Below, in pieces: positions 46,139 through 55,991 of a stretch of DNA of 64,000 bases (its first letter is position 1; every line of letters begins with the position of its first letter). The stretch covers positions 10,325-74,324 of the forward strand of contig JBBJMP010000028.1 of NCBI GenBank assembly GCA_037718865.1. Direction: 5' to 3'. The position numbers and the translations under genes are program-made. The stretch comes from JADCRZ01 sp037718865. GTDB taxonomy: Bacteria; Bacteroidota; Bacteroidia; Chitinophagales; Chitinophagaceae. The notes beneath the pieces were generated by a model. The model had not been told where the DNA came from. It made no database searches and saw nothing but the letters and a program-made list of their open reading frames with translations.

Positions 46139-47434
46139 TTATCTCCTGTTCTTCAACGCAAATTTAAGATGCTCGAATTTTCTGACTTTATCTTTAAGCG
46201 GTTCTTTCAAATCCTTCAACTTTGCTTTAACCGGCTCTTTCAATTCTATGTATTTTTCTTTAACCGGTTCTTTGAGCTTATTAATTCTAGCTTTAGCCTG
46301 ATCCGTTGTTTCTTTAGCTTCCCTCCATGTGTCTTTTGCCTTTTCTTTATACTGCTCTAACTTTTGCGGTTTTACCTCTAGTGTCTTTTTATATTTATCC
46401 TCAAACTTGTCGCGCTTGTCACGGGCATTGTCCTTACCCTCTTTGCGTACCTTGCGCATATCATTCTTCAATTCCTTACGCTTTTGTTTTTTCTTCTTGT
46501 TAAATAGAAGCACCGTTAGTAACAACGCTGCCGAAACCCCCAGGATTTTCAGAATGGGAAATGTAGTTACATTGATATTTTTTGGAGGAACATACAAAAC
46601 GCCTGTATCATCCGTAAGGGCGGGCGAGTGAAGGTAACGGCCCTGGCGTGGTTCAGCCAGCTTTTCAAAATTCTGGGCCAGGTTGTGGAGTGATTTCCGC
46701 ATAGTTTCGCCCCGCATAGGCCTGCCATGGCCTGTAGCAACTACTTCAGGTTCAAGGGCGGCAAGCTTATCTACTGACCTGGCGGCAGATAACCAATCAC
46801 AGGTAAAATATTTTGGAGGACCAGAAAGCTTTTTGGTCTGAAGCATGACATGAAAAGCGGATTCCTGCACGGTAGTTACAAAAGCGTCACCGGAGATCAA
46901 TACTTTATCGCTCTCCCGGAATAAGCTGATGTGGCCCGGTGCATGACCTGGTGTATGAATGAATTTCCATTCAGGCAATCCCGGAATACTTCCGTCATTG
47001 GGAAGGGTAATAATCCGGTCCTCAATATTTATAGGCCCCCTGGGATATAAAAAGGCCATCTCTGCCATCAATCCTCCGCCTACTGTCGGATCGGGAGCTG
47101 GATATGATGAGATACCAGTAAGGTAAGGCATCTCCAGATGGTGCGCATAAACCTGTACATCCCATTCTTCGGAAAGTTTGGCAAGTGAACCCACATGATC
47201 GAAGTGGCCATGAGTAAGTATGATAGCCGAAGGACGGCTATTTGCTCCGAAAAGCGTTTCCGCCATTCTTCTGATCTTTGGAGCTGACCATTTCAGTCCG
47301 GCATCTACCAGGACCCAACTGTTGTCTGTTGAATTTTGTATTGCGTATATGTTGACAAAAACATCCTTCAATCCCCAAACCCCGGGAGCAACAGCAAACA
47401 AATTAATGTCACCTTCTTTAATTTTTGCTTTCAT
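46139..47434 (-). CDS. metallo-beta-lactamase-fold hydrolase with membrane anchor and 11-residue-repeat tail
   Basis: About 431 residues. The N-terminal MBL domain (1-265) has the metal motif LTHGHFDHVG, later HTPGHAPGHISL, SGDAFV and ATGHGRPM. One membrane segment follows near 300-320 (FPILKILGVSAALLLTVLLF), then a highly charged Lys/Arg/Glu tail. The last residues form three 11-residue repeats starting LKEPVKEKYIE. The start at 47434 is preferred; ATG at 47476 would add 14 residues. The MBL domain is glyoxalase-II-like; the substrate is unknown. Because the tail follows the single membrane segment, the two ends lie on opposite sides of the inner membrane. Confidence 0.85.
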   Translation of the reverse strand: MKAKIKEGDINLFAVAPGVWGLKDVFVNIYAIQNSTDNSWVLVDAGLKWSAPKIRRMAETLFGANSRPSAIILTHGHFDHVGSLAKLSEEWDVQVYAHHLEMPYLTGISSYPAPDPTVGGGLMAEMAFLYPRGPINIEDRIITLPNDGSIPGLPEWKFIHTPGHAPGHISLFRESDKVLISGDAFVTTVQESAFHVMLQTKKLSGPPKYFTCDWLSAARSVDKLAALEPEVVATGHGRPMRGETMRKSLHNLAQNFEKLAEPRQGRYLHSPALTDDTGVLYVPPKNINVTTFPILKILGVSAALLLTVLLFNKKKKQKRKELKNDMRKVRKEGKDNARDKRDKFEDKYKKTLEVKPQKLEQYKEKAKDTWREAKETTDQAKARINKLKEPVKEKYIELKEPVKAKLKDLKEPLKDKVRKFEHLKFALKNRR

Positions 47435-47598
47435 GATTGTATTTGTTTTATTTGGATAATACCTACGGCAAACCATGCAATGGATTTACCTTGGTGATAA
47501 ATTTATTGATAAAAGTGTGCCAAAGGAGATAAAATCAAATCTAATTCGAAATCGTTCGCCGGCAAAACCCCGGGCCGGTGTTTGTTGCTTAGGGTTGC

Positions 47599-49575
47599 CT
47601 ACTTCCGCGATTCTAGCCTTCGTAATTTTATATTGGTAACAGGGGCTACGATGAGGGGGAATTTTTCAACAGTGACATTGCTTGTATCAAGGCCGAAACC
47701 GCGTTCCTCTGATAAGCTTGCTTCCTTTAACCAAAAATGAAATTTCATCACTAACCGCTCCAGAATTGGCAGCTCATTATCCTCGCTCAGGTATTTTTCC
47801 ATGACGATGAACTGGAAATCGCCCACCACATTATTTCTTTCCAGGCTCTCGTACCGGCTGTTGATGTTTACTTCATTGTTTGCTACCAGGTCCTCAACCA
47901 CTTTGCGGAAGAGCAGATTGATTCTTGGCTGAACCCTGAACCCTAACCGGAATTCAACCCTGATGATATCGTTCGGAATAATATGATCGACCAGGTATTC
48001 AGTTGTATATGGATCATCCAGCGTGTCTACATGAATGAACCAGTATATGTCAGCTCTTTTTGGTTTCCGGTTTAACACAGAATAAATGATCTTATGTTCT
48101 ATTTCCTTTGGATTATCGGCACTGGTTAAATAAACGAGGTGTGTGGCGAATTTTGGGATCGACCGATCATTGCTTAATTCACCCAGATTGGGAATATAGT
48201 TTTCTAATCTTACGAATTCGATATACCTGTTTTTGATCTTTCTGGCCCTGTACCAGACATACATAATTACAAACAGAGCCCCTCCTACTACGAGCGTCAC
48301 ATAACCCCCATGCGGAAATTTATCCAGGTTGGCAGCTAAAAATGAAAGTTCGATGGTGAGGTAAACGGACAGGAAGAGGTACACATAAAAAGGCGCTGTC
48401 CTATGCAGTACGAGGAAATTGGCAAAAAGAATGGTTGTCGCTATCATGCACATAGTAATAGCCAGACCATAGGCCGCCTCCATGTTGGTTGCCTTTTGAA
48501 AGTATAAAACAATACCGCAACAGCCGATAAAAAGCATGGTGTTTATACCCGGCACATATAGCTGACCTCTTGCTTCCGAAGGATATTTGATTTTCATTTT
48601 TGGCCAGAGATTCAGCCGTATAGCTTCACTGATCAGCGTAAACGATCCGCTGATCAAGGCCTGGCTGGCAATAATTGCGGCGCTGGTGGCGATGATGATG
48701 CCAGCCATGATAAACCATGAGGGCATAATACCATAAAAAGGGTTGAAGCCCTCTGTAATCATTGCTTCTGAAATAACCTGGCCTTTATAATGGCTCAGCA
48801 ACCAGGCTCCCTGTCCTAAATAATTCAGAAATAAGCACGACTTCACAAACACCCAGGAAACCCGGATGTTTGTTCTTCCGCAATGGCCCAGATCGGAATA
48901 CAATGCTTCCGCACCCGTAGTACAAAGAAATACGGACCCCAGTATCCAGAATCCCTTGGGATAAGTGGAAAGAAGGTTTATGCCGTAATAAGGATTAAAC
49001 GCTTTAAATATAGGAATGTAGTCTGCGATATGAGAAGCACCCAAAACGGCCAGCATGACAAACCAGACAGACATAACGGGACCGAATAATTTCCCTATAG
49101 AAGCTGTTCCAAACTGCTGCACGAAAAATAACAGGGCAATAATGGCTAAAACAATAGCCATGATAGTTTTATCGGCTATAAATCCCAGTGTTTCGATGTT
49201 TCTCAAGCCTTCAATGGCTGAGGTAACTGAGATAGGTGGCGTGATCATACCATCGGCCAATAACGCAGCTCCTCCGATCATAGCCGGGTAAACCAACCAC
49301 TTACGCCTGCGCCTTACTAAAGCAAAAAGGGAGAAAATTCCACCTTCACCCCTGTTATCGGCCCTTAATGTTAGAATAACGTATTTAACGGTCGTTTGTA
49401 AGGTCAGGGTCCACAGTACACAAGACAGTGAACCGATAATCAATTGTTCAGTTACTTCCTTATTTTTTAAGATGGCGTTAAACACATATAGCGGTGAAGT
49501 GCCTATGTCGCCATATATGATACCAAGTGCCACCAGCAAGCCGCCAGTAGTTGCCTTGTTTAAATTTGGATTCAC
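47599..49575 (-). CDS. kup: Kup-type potassium uptake transporter
   Basis: 658 residues with about twelve membrane segments. Family signatures: LGIIYGDIGTSPLYVFNAIL at the N-terminus, RADNRGEGGIFSLFAL, GGAALLADGMITPPISV, and a C-terminal cytoplasmic domain with Phe/His strands. It imports K+ together with protons. The start codon is GTG at 49575 and the usual alternatives are absent. It is monocistronic with 160 bp upstream. The length matches the family (about 620-660). Confidence 0.95.
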   Translation of the reverse strand: MNPNLNKATTGGLLVALGIIYGDIGTSPLYVFNAILKNKEVTEQLIIGSLSCVLWTLTLQTTVKYVILTLRADNRGEGGIFSLFALVRRRRKWLVYPAMIGGAALLADGMITPPISVTSAIEGLRNIETLGFIADKTIMAIVLAIIALLFFVQQFGTASIGKLFGPVMSVWFVMLAVLGASHIADYIPIFKAFNPYYGINLLSTYPKGFWILGSVFLCTTGAEALYSDLGHCGRTNIRVSWVFVKSCLFLNYLGQGAWLLSHYKGQVISEAMITEGFNPFYGIMPSWFIMAGIIIATSAAIIASQALISGSFTLISEAIRLNLWPKMKIKYPSEARGQLYVPGINTMLFIGCCGIVLYFQKATNMEAAYGLAITMCMIATTILFANFLVLHRTAPFYVYLFLSVYLTIELSFLAANLDKFPHGGYVTLVVGGALFVIMYVWYRARKIKNRYIEFVRLENYIPNLGELSNDRSIPKFATHLVYLTSADNPKEIEHKIIYSVLNRKPKRADIYWFIHVDTLDDPYTTEYLVDHIIPNDIIRVEFRLGFRVQPRINLLFRKVVEDLVANNEVNINSRYESLERNNVVGDFQFIVMEKYLSEDNELPILERLVMKFHFWLKEASLSEERGFGLDTSNVTVEKFPLIVAPVTNIKLRRLESRK

Positions 49576-49737
49576 TATAACCTATTTATTTTATTTCCTA
49601 TCTGGTTAATTCACATGGCCACAAATTAACCTGGAGTGGCTTTAGCGGAATATGAAGTTCCGTTGTTTTGTAATACTAATGCATCTCAGGATACTATTCT
49701 TACAAACGCAATTTTTGATCCTGTAATAATCTGATGT

Positions 49738-50592
49738 CTATTTCAGTTTTTTAGCGACTTCCCGGAAATACTTTGCGCTGGCCGTTACATCTGGCACGTT
49801 GTTTTCCCAATTGTATTCGTATTCGGCTGAAAATAATCCCTTAAACTTCTGCCTCCTCAGTTCCTGTAAAACCCCATCGACATTGGATACTCCGGTACCC
49901 CAATGTACATCATGCGCATTCTTGGCTTTTTTATCAAGGTCTTTTACATGTAACTCAAAAATATGGCCTTGCAGTTTTTTAAGAGATTCTACAGGGTCGA
50001 GACCTGACCGTACCCAATGGCCGATGTCGGCACAAGCTCCTATTCGCTTACTTTGTCCTTTCATTACGTTTAAAATGACGTTAGGATTCCAGTAATGTGA
50101 AGGATCGGGATGGTTGTGAATGGCCAGGTTGATTTTAAATTCGTCGCAGAGTTTTGACAATAAGGGAATAAATTTTTCATTAGGCTCAGAGACGATGTTT
50201 TCCAGCTTCATGGCCTTTGCGAATTCAAACAGCTTACGCCAGTCCTCCTCGGTATTGGCTCCAACGACACCATAGGAGACCATGGTAACTCCCTTCTGCT
50301 TCAGCATTTTTATCACTTGATCCCTTTTTTCCGCAGGCATCTTGTAATCCATCTTCCCTTCCAGGCCGCCTCCAATTTCCTGCCCCGGATATGCTTCAAC
50401 ATATTGAAGTCCACATAACTTTATTTTATCAATAGCCTCAAAGAAGTTAAAGCGATTAAAAGTGTAAGCCTGGGCACCTAATTTCCAACCAAATCGGGTC
50501 TCCGGGTTCTTTTGCGCAAGGCAGATATTAGCCGTTCCACCAACAACGCAGAAACCAAGGGCGATAAGAGCAGCAATAGCAATTTTTTTCAT
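49738..50592 (-). CDS. secreted sugar phosphate isomerase/epimerase (xylose isomerase-like TIM barrel)
   Basis: About 284 residues with a signal peptide (IAIAALIALGFCVVGGTANICLA), so it acts in the periplasm. TIM-barrel motifs: KLGAQAYTFNRFNFFEAIDK, YVEAYPGQEIGGGLEG, NLAIHNHPDPSHYWNP, GACADIGHWVRSGLDPVE and FELHVKDLD. Relatives in Bacteroidota include periplasmic keto-glycoside-processing enzymes. ATG at 50592 and 50601 are both possible starts. It has no operon partner here, but the Tat oxidoreductase/DUF1080 pair elsewhere in the window would be natural functional partners; that link is inference. Confidence 0.85.
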   Translation of the reverse strand: MKKIAIAALIALGFCVVGGTANICLAQKNPETRFGWKLGAQAYTFNRFNFFEAIDKIKLCGLQYVEAYPGQEIGGGLEGKMDYKMPAEKRDQVIKMLKQKGVTMVSYGVVGANTEEDWRKLFEFAKAMKLENIVSEPNEKFIPLLSKLCDEFKINLAIHNHPDPSHYWNPNVILNVMKGQSKRIGACADIGHWVRSGLDPVESLKKLQGHIFELHVKDLDKKAKNAHDVHWGTGVSNVDGVLQELRRQKFKGLFSAEYEYNWENNVPDVTASAKYFREVAKKLK

Positions 50593-50743
50593 GGCTAGCA
50601 TTTAAATTTTACGGTTAAAAGTTAATCATCCGGGTTAATCACGAATTTAACACTTCTCAACTACTTTGGTGGACAAACACTGGCATCGAAAATATGCATT
50701 TGCTGGTTAGCTGCATCCGCAAGCCACAATTCTTTTTCAATAA

Positions 50744-51427
50744 TTACCTGTCAATAACCCTTCCTGCCCCAATATATTTCCTCTTGTAATATTCTTCATT
50801 GAGGTCGTTGATCGTGACACCGTTAGTAGTGGATGCGTGCACAAATTTACTATTGATCAAATACACGCCAACATGGGATATGCCACCGGAAGTATTAAAA
50901 AAGACCAGGTCGCCTTCCTGCAGGTCGCTTTTGTTGTTGATGCGCCGGCTGTCCTGATACTGTTCCTTTACGGTGCGTGGGATGGTAATTCCAAAAACAC
51001 TGATGAGCAATCCACTGGAAAACGCCGAACAATCTATTCCGTCCCTGCCTGAACCGCCATAGCGGTAGGGCACACCATACCAATTATCCATGTATTGCAA
51101 AAAAGGCAGGTTTGTAAGTGCTTCGACCGGAACATCTACCGGAATTGCATATTTGAATTGCAACCGATGGCTGTTTTCAGTGTCGCCGGTGTAAGTCAGG
51201 TTTGGATGACGGATTTCCATAATCCCCGCTGTTTCCGGCGATCGTTGACCATCTTTATAGATCCGTTTAGAGCCCTGCTGTGAGGGCTTGGCAATTGTAT
51301 TGTTGGTAGACCGGTTATCTTTTTTCTTTAAAGGAGCTGGATCTGCTGCGTTAAAAAGCGGTTTGATGGAGCGGCAGGAAGTTGCAGTTACCAGGATCGC
51401 TAATAAATAAAAAAATCTTGTTTTCAA
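50744..51427 (-). CDS. NlpC/P60 (C40) cell-wall peptidase lipoprotein
   Basis: 227 residues. The lipoprotein signal ends in VTATSC (Cys18). The C-terminal NlpC/P60 domain begins NWYGVPYRYGGSGRDGIDCSAF (catalytic Cys), with SHVGVYL and FVHAST around the catalytic His. It cleaves peptide bonds in peptidoglycan stems. The start codon is TTG at 51427, just before a good signal sequence. It is divergent from dnaE, with a palindromic repeat in the gap. Confidence 0.9.
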   Translation of the reverse strand: MKTRFFYLLAILVTATSCRSIKPLFNAADPAPLKKKDNRSTNNTIAKPSQQGSKRIYKDGQRSPETAGIMEIRHPNLTYTGDTENSHRLQFKYAIPVDVPVEALTNLPFLQYMDNWYGVPYRYGGSGRDGIDCSAFSSGLLISVFGITIPRTVKEQYQDSRRINNKSDLQEGDLVFFNTSGGISHVGVYLINSKFVHASTTNGVTINDLNEEYYKRKYIGAGRVIDR

Positions 51428-51543
51428 ACCAATTGGTTAAATGAATGAGATAGTGTAAAATACAAACCTCCGGGTTACAAACCGGCAATTAGCTGATAAA
51501 ACATCTTTCCTTTTGTGCATCCTTTGTCGTCATCCATTGTGTG

Positions 51544-51567
51544 CTTTGTGGTTATTGAACCACAAAG
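51544..51567. repeat. CTTTGTGGTT palindromic repeat, copy 2, in the NlpC/dnaE intergenic region
   Basis: Perfect 10-bp arms CTTTGTGGTT/AACCACAAAG with loop ATTG. Further CACAAAG and CTTTGTG half-sites (51521-51600) surround it. It belongs to the same family as 15557-15582. The rest of the 309-bp gap (51428-51736) between the divergent genes shows no clear promoter. Confidence 0.6.
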
Positions 51568-51736
51568 AACCACAAAGGGCACACGAAGAAATCACAAAGG
51601 ATTTACAAATTACCCGCAAATGTGGAAATATTGTGCCAAGTATGATCTTATGGATCGAAAGTTTGTTAATTATATTGCGGGTCGTTTATTGTTCACAAAC
51701 CGGGGTGGTCTTAACAAACGTCGAACTATTGAAATT

Positions 51737-54700
51737 ATGAAATTTTCTCACCTTCATGTACATACTCAATTTTCATTACTCGACGGCGCCGCGCCCATAC
51801 AGTCATTATACAAAAAGGCGATTGATAATCATATGCCTGCCCTTGCCATTACCGATCACGGCAATATGTTTGGTGTTTTTGAATTTGTAAAACAGGCCTA
51901 TACGCACAAGAATGAGGATGGTACGCTTAAGGTAAAACCGGTTGTCGGTTGTGAATTTTATATCACTGAAAACCGGCACCGGAAACAATTCGCCAAGGAA
52001 GACAGAGACCCGCGCCATCACCAGATCCTGATCGCCAAAAATGACATCGGGTACCGCAACCTGATAAAATTGACCTCGCTGGGTTATATCGAAGGGATGT
52101 ATTCGAAATATCCCCGGATCGATAAAGAACTGATCCATTTATACCACGAAGGACTAATAGCGACCACCTGTTGCCTGGGAGCGCTGGTTCCTCAGACTAT
52201 ACTGAAATCAGGAGAAGAAGATGCAGAAGATGAATTTAAATGGTGGTTAAATATATTTCAGGAAGATTACTACGTGGAGCTGCAACGGCATGGAATACCC
52301 GATCAGGATAAAGTGAATAAGGTGCTGTTACAGTTTGCCCGCAAATTCAACGTAAAGGTGATTGCTTCGAATGATTCGCATTACGTAGATCAAAGCAACT
52401 TCGATGCGCATGATATCCTTCTTTGCATCAATACCGGGGAAAAGTGGAAAACCGAAAAGCTTACCGACTTTTCGGATGATGATGTTTCCGCCAAGAACAA
52501 ACGTTTTGCATTTCCAAACGACCAGTTTTATTTTAAGACCACCGAAGAAATGCAACGCGCCTTCCCTGACCTTCCGGAAGCCATTGATAACACCAACGAG
52601 ATTGTCGATAAGGTAGCCTTGCTCGATCTGAAGCGAGACATCCTTCTTCCGCATTTCGTGGTACCCAAACCATTTGTTTCCCAGGATGACTATCTTGAAC
52701 ATATTACCTGGACGGGCGCCAGGTTACGTTATGCTGAAATGACGCCGGAAATCGAGGAAAGGATCCGGTTTGAATTATTTACTATTAAAACCATGGGTTT
52801 TGCAGGCTATTTCCTCATAGTAGGTGATTTCATCAAGGCCGGCCGCGACATGGGCGTATTTGTCGGTCCGGGCCGCGGCTCAGCCGCCGGCAGCGTGGTA
52901 GCCTACTGTATCGGCATTACGAATATTGACCCCCTGAAGTATAATTTACTGTTCGAGCGTTTTCTGAACCCCGACCGTAAAAGCATGCCCGATATCGATA
53001 CGGATTTCGATGATGAAGGAAGGCAGAAAGTGATCAATTACGTCGTCGAAAAATATGGCAGGAACCAGGTAGCCCAGATAATCACTTATGGTACCATGGC
53101 TTCCAAAAGCAGCATCAAGGATGTTGCCCGGGTGATGGACCTTTCCTTACCCGAAGCGAACGCACTGGCAAAGCTGGTACCTGAAAGGGTTGGCATAACT
53201 TTAAAAAGAGTGTTGCATGCACCGTTGACGGCTAAAGATGGCGAAAAATCCCTGGCAGAAAAGGAAGGCCTGATGCAGGATGACATGGAAAGTGTAAAGA
53301 AGATCCGTGAGATCTATAAAGGCAACGACCTTCAAAGCAAGGTTTTGCATGAAGCGGAAATCCTGGAAGGCTCTGTCAGGAACACCGGCATACATGCAGC
53401 CGGTATCATCATTGCCCCTCGAGACCTCACCGAGTTGATACCCGTTGCTACCTCCAAGGAATCGGACCTCTGGGTAACGCAGATCGATGGAAGCATTATC
53501 GAGGAAGCAGGGGTTATTAAAATGGACTTCCTGGGACTTAAAACACTTAGCATTCTAAAAACGGCCCTGGAACTGATCCGTGAAAATCACGGGGTTTTCA
53601 TCAGTATTGATGAACTGCCGCTGGATGATTACAAAACCTTTGAACTTTATCACAAGGGCGAAACCAATGGAACATTCCAGTTTGAAAGTCCGGGTATGCA
53701 AAAATACCTACGTGACCTGAAGCCGGATAAATTCGATGACCTTATTGCCATGAATGCCCTTTACCGGCCGGGGCCGATGGCCTATATTCCGAATTTTGTC
53801 GACCGAAAACATGGCCGGGAAAAAATAACCTATGACCTTCCGGTGATGGAAGAAATACTTAAAGAAACCTATGGCATTACCGTCTACCAGGAACAGGTGA
53901 TGTTATTGTCCCAGAAACTGGCCGGCTTTAGCAAGGGGGATGCTGACGTATTGCGCAAAGCCATGGGCAAAAAACAAAAGTCGGTTCTCGACAAAATGAA
54001 AGCGCAATTTATCAGTGGCGCCACAAGGAACGGGCATCCGGCTGAGAAATTAAAAAAGATTTGGACCGACTGGGAGGCTTTTGCCCAATATGCATTTAAC
54101 AAATCACACTCAACCTGTTATGCCCTGGTTGCTTACCAGACGGCTTATCTGAAAGCACACTATCCATCCGAGTATATGGCCGCCGTGCTTAATCATGCGG
54201 GAAGTATTGAAAAGATTACCTTTTTTATGGAAGAATGTAAGAGGATGGGTCTGACTGTACTGGGTCCGGATGTTAACGAATCAAAAAAAGGTTTTGCAGT
54301 TAATAAAAAAGGCGAGATACGTTTTGGCATGAGCGGTTTGAAAGGTGTTGGCGAGGCAGCTATGGAGAGCCTTATCGCCGAACGCGAAAAAAACGGACAC
54401 TATTCCTCCATCTTTGACCTTATCAAAAGAGTGCAACAGCGTACGGTTAATAAAAAATCACTGGAGAGCCTGGCCTATTCAGGCGCCTTTGATTGTTTCC
54501 CGCAATTGCACCGTGCCCAGTATTTTAATATTGGTGAAGGCGATAATTGTTCCGGCCTGGAGAAGATCATAAAATTCGGAAATGTATACCAGACCAGTAC
54601 CATGCAAAACACCAACAGTTTGTTTGGAGATCTTATCATGCCTGAAGTGACTACCCCGAAAATTCCGCCTTGCGAACCTTGGACCTTAACCGAGCTTCTG

Positions 54701-55351
54701 GATCATGAAAAAGAGGTAACCGGCATGTTTATGAGCGGTCACCCTTTAGATCATTTCCAGTTCGAGATCAAATACTACGGCCTTACTACCCTTGCTGAAT
54801 ATAATGAAATTAAGGATGCCGTACACCTGCTGGCTAATCCCGCAAAAACCTTCCGCATTGGCGGACTTGTAGTGGATGCCCAGCATCGGGTGACGAAAAC
54901 TGGCAAACAATTCGGCTCCTTTACCCTGGAAGATTACAGCGGTAAAAGTGAATTTATACTGTGGAGTGAAGATTATATGAAATTTCTTCATTACCTGGAA
55001 AAAGGCAAGAATGTATTTATGTGCGGACACTTCCGCCAGCGTTATAATAAATTGGAGTATGAATTTAAAGTAGAACGCATTACATTACTTGAAACTATCA
55101 AGCAAACGCTCACCAAACAGTTGATTGTAGAAATTGAAGCCAGGTTTTTAAAAGCGAATGTGATCGACTTTATTGAAAATAATGTTAAAAAGAACCCGGG
55201 ACGGTCTTCCCTGAAGTTCAATATCACTGAACCCAGGCAACAATTAAAGATCAGTCTCTTAACTGCTGAGCATGGTTTTTTGATGAATGACGAAATGGCC
55301 AGTTTTTTAACTGATAACCCGGAGCTGGAAGTGCAGGTTGTGACGGGATGA
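51737..55351 (+). CDS. dnaE: DNA polymerase III alpha subunit
   Basis: 1,204 residues, the normal length. The PHP domain starts at once (SHLHVHTQFSLLDGAAPI). The polymerase core has GRGSAAGSVVAYCIGI and the catalytic acidic motif PDIDTDFDDEGR, then the fingers and helix-hairpin-helix, and a C-terminal OB-fold (FRIGGLVVDAQHRVTKTGKQ). It is the replicative polymerase subunit. ATG at 51737 fits the family start; an upstream ATG at 51515 would add about 74 residues read from palindromic repeat DNA and is rejected. Thioredoxin follows 176 bp later. Confidence 0.97.
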   Translation: MKFSHLHVHTQFSLLDGAAPIQSLYKKAIDNHMPALAITDHGNMFGVFEFVKQAYTHKNEDGTLKVKPVVGCEFYITENRHRKQFAKEDRDPRHHQILIAKNDIGYRNLIKLTSLGYIEGMYSKYPRIDKELIHLYHEGLIATTCCLGALVPQTILKSGEEDAEDEFKWWLNIFQEDYYVELQRHGIPDQDKVNKVLLQFARKFNVKVIASNDSHYVDQSNFDAHDILLCINTGEKWKTEKLTDFSDDDVSAKNKRFAFPNDQFYFKTTEEMQRAFPDLPEAIDNTNEIVDKVALLDLKRDILLPHFVVPKPFVSQDDYLEHITWTGARLRYAEMTPEIEERIRFELFTIKTMGFAGYFLIVGDFIKAGRDMGVFVGPGRGSAAGSVVAYCIGITNIDPLKYNLLFERFLNPDRKSMPDIDTDFDDEGRQKVINYVVEKYGRNQVAQIITYGTMASKSSIKDVARVMDLSLPEANALAKLVPERVGITLKRVLHAPLTAKDGEKSLAEKEGLMQDDMESVKKIREIYKGNDLQSKVLHEAEILEGSVRNTGIHAAGIIIAPRDLTELIPVATSKESDLWVTQIDGSIIEEAGVIKMDFLGLKTLSILKTALELIRENHGVFISIDELPLDDYKTFELYHKGETNGTFQFESPGMQKYLRDLKPDKFDDLIAMNALYRPGPMAYIPNFVDRKHGREKITYDLPVMEEILKETYGITVYQEQVMLLSQKLAGFSKGDADVLRKAMGKKQKSVLDKMKAQFISGATRNGHPAEKLKKIWTDWEAFAQYAFNKSHSTCYALVAYQTAYLKAHYPSEYMAAVLNHAGSIEKITFFMEECKRMGLTVLGPDVNESKKGFAVNKKGEIRFGMSGLKGVGEAAMESLIAEREKNGHYSSIFDLIKRVQQRTVNKKSLESLAYSGAFDCFPQLHRAQYFNIGEGDNCSGLEKIIKFGNVYQTSTMQNTNSLFGDLIMPEVTTPKIPPCEPWTLTELLDHEKEVTGMFMSGHPLDHFQFEIKYYGLTTLAEYNEIKDAVHLLANPAKTFRIGGLVVDAQHRVTKTGKQFGSFTLEDYSGKSEFILWSEDYMKFLHYLEKGKNVFMCGHFRQRYNKLEYEFKVERITLLETIKQTLTKQLIVEIEARFLKANVIDFIENNVKKNPGRSSLKFNITEPRQQLKISLLTAEHGFLMNDEMASFLTDNPELEVQVVTG

Positions 55352-55527
55352 TGAGAGTTAGGGAAGGGTACCTGAGGGCGGTAACCAAATAATTAAGTTA
55401 GGGGTGGTTAGACAGGGTGACCGAACAGAAACCTGCCATGTCTTCAGGATAAACATTTTGGATGGATTTTTGTAATTTAAGAGCTACTTGGGAATTATAC
55501 TTTAATCATAAATTTAAAACCAGTTTT

Positions 55528-55845
55528 ATGGCAACAGAATATACCGATGCAAATTTTCAGGACGAAGTCATTTCTTCAGATAAACTAACGGTCATTGATT
55601 TTTGGGCAGAGTGGTGTGGCCCTTGTCGCGCAATAGGTCCGGTAATTGAAGAACTATCCAAAGAATACGCAGGAAAAATAAATGTAGGCAAAGTAAACGT
55701 TGATCATAACCCGCAGCTTTCTGTTAATTATGGTATTACTAGCATTCCTGCTATATTATTTGTTAAAGGCGGGAAGGTAGTGGACAAATTAATCGGAGCG
55801 CAACCCAAATCGAACTTTGTAAAAAAGATAGAATCACATATTTGA
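55528..55845 (+). CDS. trxA: thioredoxin
   Basis: 105 residues from ATG at 55528 (MATEYTDANF); ATG at 55462 would add an implausible extension. The active site is WCGPC in DFWAEWCGPCRAIGP, and the cis-Pro loop is GITSIPAILF. It reduces disulfides in the cytoplasm; no signal peptide. Its own terminator follows directly. Confidence 0.96.
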   Translation: MATEYTDANFQDEVISSDKLTVIDFWAEWCGPCRAIGPVIEELSKEYAGKINVGKVNVDHNPQLSVNYGITSIPAILFVKGGKVVDKLIGAQPKSNFVKKIESHI

Positions 55846-55857
55846 TGATATCCTAAG

Positions 55858-55881
55858 GCAGGTTGAATAGACCTGCTTTTT
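55858..55881 (+). terminator. terminator after thioredoxin
   Basis: GCAGGT, 7-nt loop, ACCTGC, then five T. It lies 12 bp after the stop codon. Confidence 0.75.
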
Positions 55882-55891
55882 GATAACGATA

Positions 55892-55941
55892 GCCGCATAT
55901 TCGCAGATTGACAAATTAATCTGCGAATCTGCGGCTTTTTT
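55892..55941 (+). terminator. second hairpin terminator upstream of the nucleoside transporter
   Basis: Long interrupted stem: GCCGCA and CGCAGATT on the left, AATCTGCG and TGCGGC on the right, loop GACAAATT, followed by six T. It gives a tandem barrier between thioredoxin and the next gene. Confidence 0.7.
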
Positions 55942-55991
55942 ATGCCGGTTTCTTCTTTTAATAATTATTTTGCCGGTTAATCACCACCAAC

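Noticed and set aside
46169..46360. Phe/Leu-rich small membrane-like frame on the plus strand
   Set aside because: It is the antisense of the Lys/Glu-rich tail of the metallo-beta-lactamase-fold protein; Lys and Glu codons read as Phe and Leu on the other strand.
51515..51736. N-terminal extension of dnaE from ATG 51515
   Set aside because: The added 74 residues are translated from palindromic repeat DNA, and the PHP domain begins immediately after ATG 51737.
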